NCBI GenBank assembly: GCA_003241485.1 | Contig: QFQD01000002.1 | Coordinates: 1-64,000, forward strand | Origin: Ancylobacter novellus | GTDB taxonomy: Bacteria; Pseudomonadota; Alphaproteobacteria; Rhizobiales; Xanthobacteraceae | DNA length: 64,000 nucleotides | Direction of reading: 5' to 3' | Part shown: in pieces, positions 63,697 to 64,000 of the stretch | Layout of the letters: every line of letters starts with the position of its first letter | Position numbering within the stretch: position 1 is the stretch's first letter | Notes under the pieces: generated by a model | What the model was told of the DNA's origin: nothing | The model's input: the letters and a program-made list of their open reading frames with translations, nothing else | Database searches by the model: none | Program-made: the position numbers and the translations under genes

Positions 63697-64000
63697 ATGA
63701 CAACCTATGACTGGCTGGCGCTCGGCGCCGTTGTCGTCTGCCTGCTGCTGTCCTTCTTCTTTTCCGGCAGCGAGACGGCCCTGACGGCCTCCTCCAAGGC
63801 GCGCATGCATGCGCTGGAGAAGAATGGCGACGAGCGCGCCGCCCTCGTCAACAGCATGATGGCCCGGCGCGAGCGGCTGATCGGCGGCATCCTGCTCGGC
63901 AACAACCTCGTTAACATCGGCGCTTCCTCGCTGATGACCGGCCTGCTGCTCGCCTGGTTCGGCACGGCGGGCATCGCCTATGCCACCATCGGCATGACCA
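63697..64000 (+). CDS. CNNM/hemolysin-family transporter (5' part only)
   Basis: Cut by the window end after 101 codons. Starts MTTYDWLALGAVVVCLLLSFFFSGSETALTASSKARMHALEKNG, the DUF21/CNNM membrane domain with the conserved SGSETALTA and GNNLVNIGASSLMT. CBS and CorC domains are expected downstream. Metal (Mg/Co) transport is the usual role of the family. Confidence 0.9.
   Translation, partial: MTTYDWLALGAVVVCLLLSFFFSGSETALTASSKARMHALEKNGDERAALVNSMMARRERLIGGILLGNNLVNIGASSLMTGLLLAWFGTAGIAYATIGMT

Overview
The window is GC-rich, gene-dense chromosomal DNA from an alphaproteobacterium, most likely of the order Hyphomicrobiales (Rhizobiales). Family level, perhaps Xanthobacteraceae (Ancylobacter/Starkeya-like), is a guess from gene order and protein wording. 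The supporting blocks are lysC-ptsP-prfA-prmC-DUF4167, ffh-rpsP-rimM-trmD-rplS, ccmC-ccmD-ccmG, comF-grxC-nitrilase-DUF1178, and a divergent phaR/phaAB polyhydroxybutyrate locus. No rRNA, tRNA, CRISPR array, insertion sequence or prophage was recognised.

Layout. 1-1.0 kb: end of a cobalt/nickel ECF transporter (cbiQ, cbiO). 1.1-6.0 kb, minus strand: clpB, an MFS permease, ubiG. 6.2-13.5 kb, plus strand: lysC, ptsP, prfA, prmC, then a 571-nt gap with a strong inverted repeat, then a DUF4167 protein with an Arg/Asp/Gly/Pro hexapeptide repeat. 13.6-18.7 kb: MOSC protein, thpR, DUF1232, IalB-like secreted protein, gloB, DUF985 cupin, EamA permease. 18.8-21.7 kb: phaB and phaA diverging from phaR. 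21.7-27.6 kb: GGDEF/EAL protein, DUF900 lipoprotein hydrolase, rpmF, mtgA, ispA, a small secreted protein.

27.6-36.6 kb is the most unusual stretch. leuB, leuD and leuC lie on the minus strand in scattered order. Between leuB and leuD lie a GMC-oxidoreductase/Tat-subunit pair, a glyoxalase-like protein, a ribbon-helix-helix protein and a RidA protein. Between leuD and leuC lie a cytochrome b561-like protein, a zincin metallopeptidase and a strikingly AT-rich foreign gene (about 34386-35226). That gene encodes an N-terminal DNA-binding-like region and a PD-(D/E)XK nuclease-like core. It has lost its own stop and reads in frame into the metallopeptidase. It sits directly behind a leuC broken by a frameshifting deletion of about 38-40 nt. 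This is the best candidate in the window for something new.

36.9-45.4 kb: a small secreted protein behind a palindromic upstream region, a divergent AraC regulator/SDR pair, the ffh-rpsP-rimM-trmD-rplS translation block with a palindromic repeat inside it, an atypical pyruvate kinase-like protein and a DUF930 protein. 45.5-51.5 kb: cytochrome c maturation genes, an Ivy-like secreted protein, DUF1178, nitrilase, grxC, comF, a methyltransferase, mutT. 51.5-64 kb: argJ, a parvulin PPIase, secA, a DUF4440/NTF2-like gene, a lipoprotein L,D-transpeptidase, accA, xerD, a 47-aa membrane protein, aroK-aroB, and the start of a CNNM/hemolysin-family protein cut by the window end.

Most of the content is housekeeping: protein export (secA, ffh), translation (prfA, prmC, rpsP, rplS, rpmF, trmD, rimM), amino-acid synthesis (lysC, leuB/C/D, argJ, aroK/B), lipid and carbon storage (accA, phaA/B/R, ispA, ubiG) and envelope synthesis (mtgA, L,D-transpeptidase). 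Accessory signal is concentrated at 28.9-38.3 kb.
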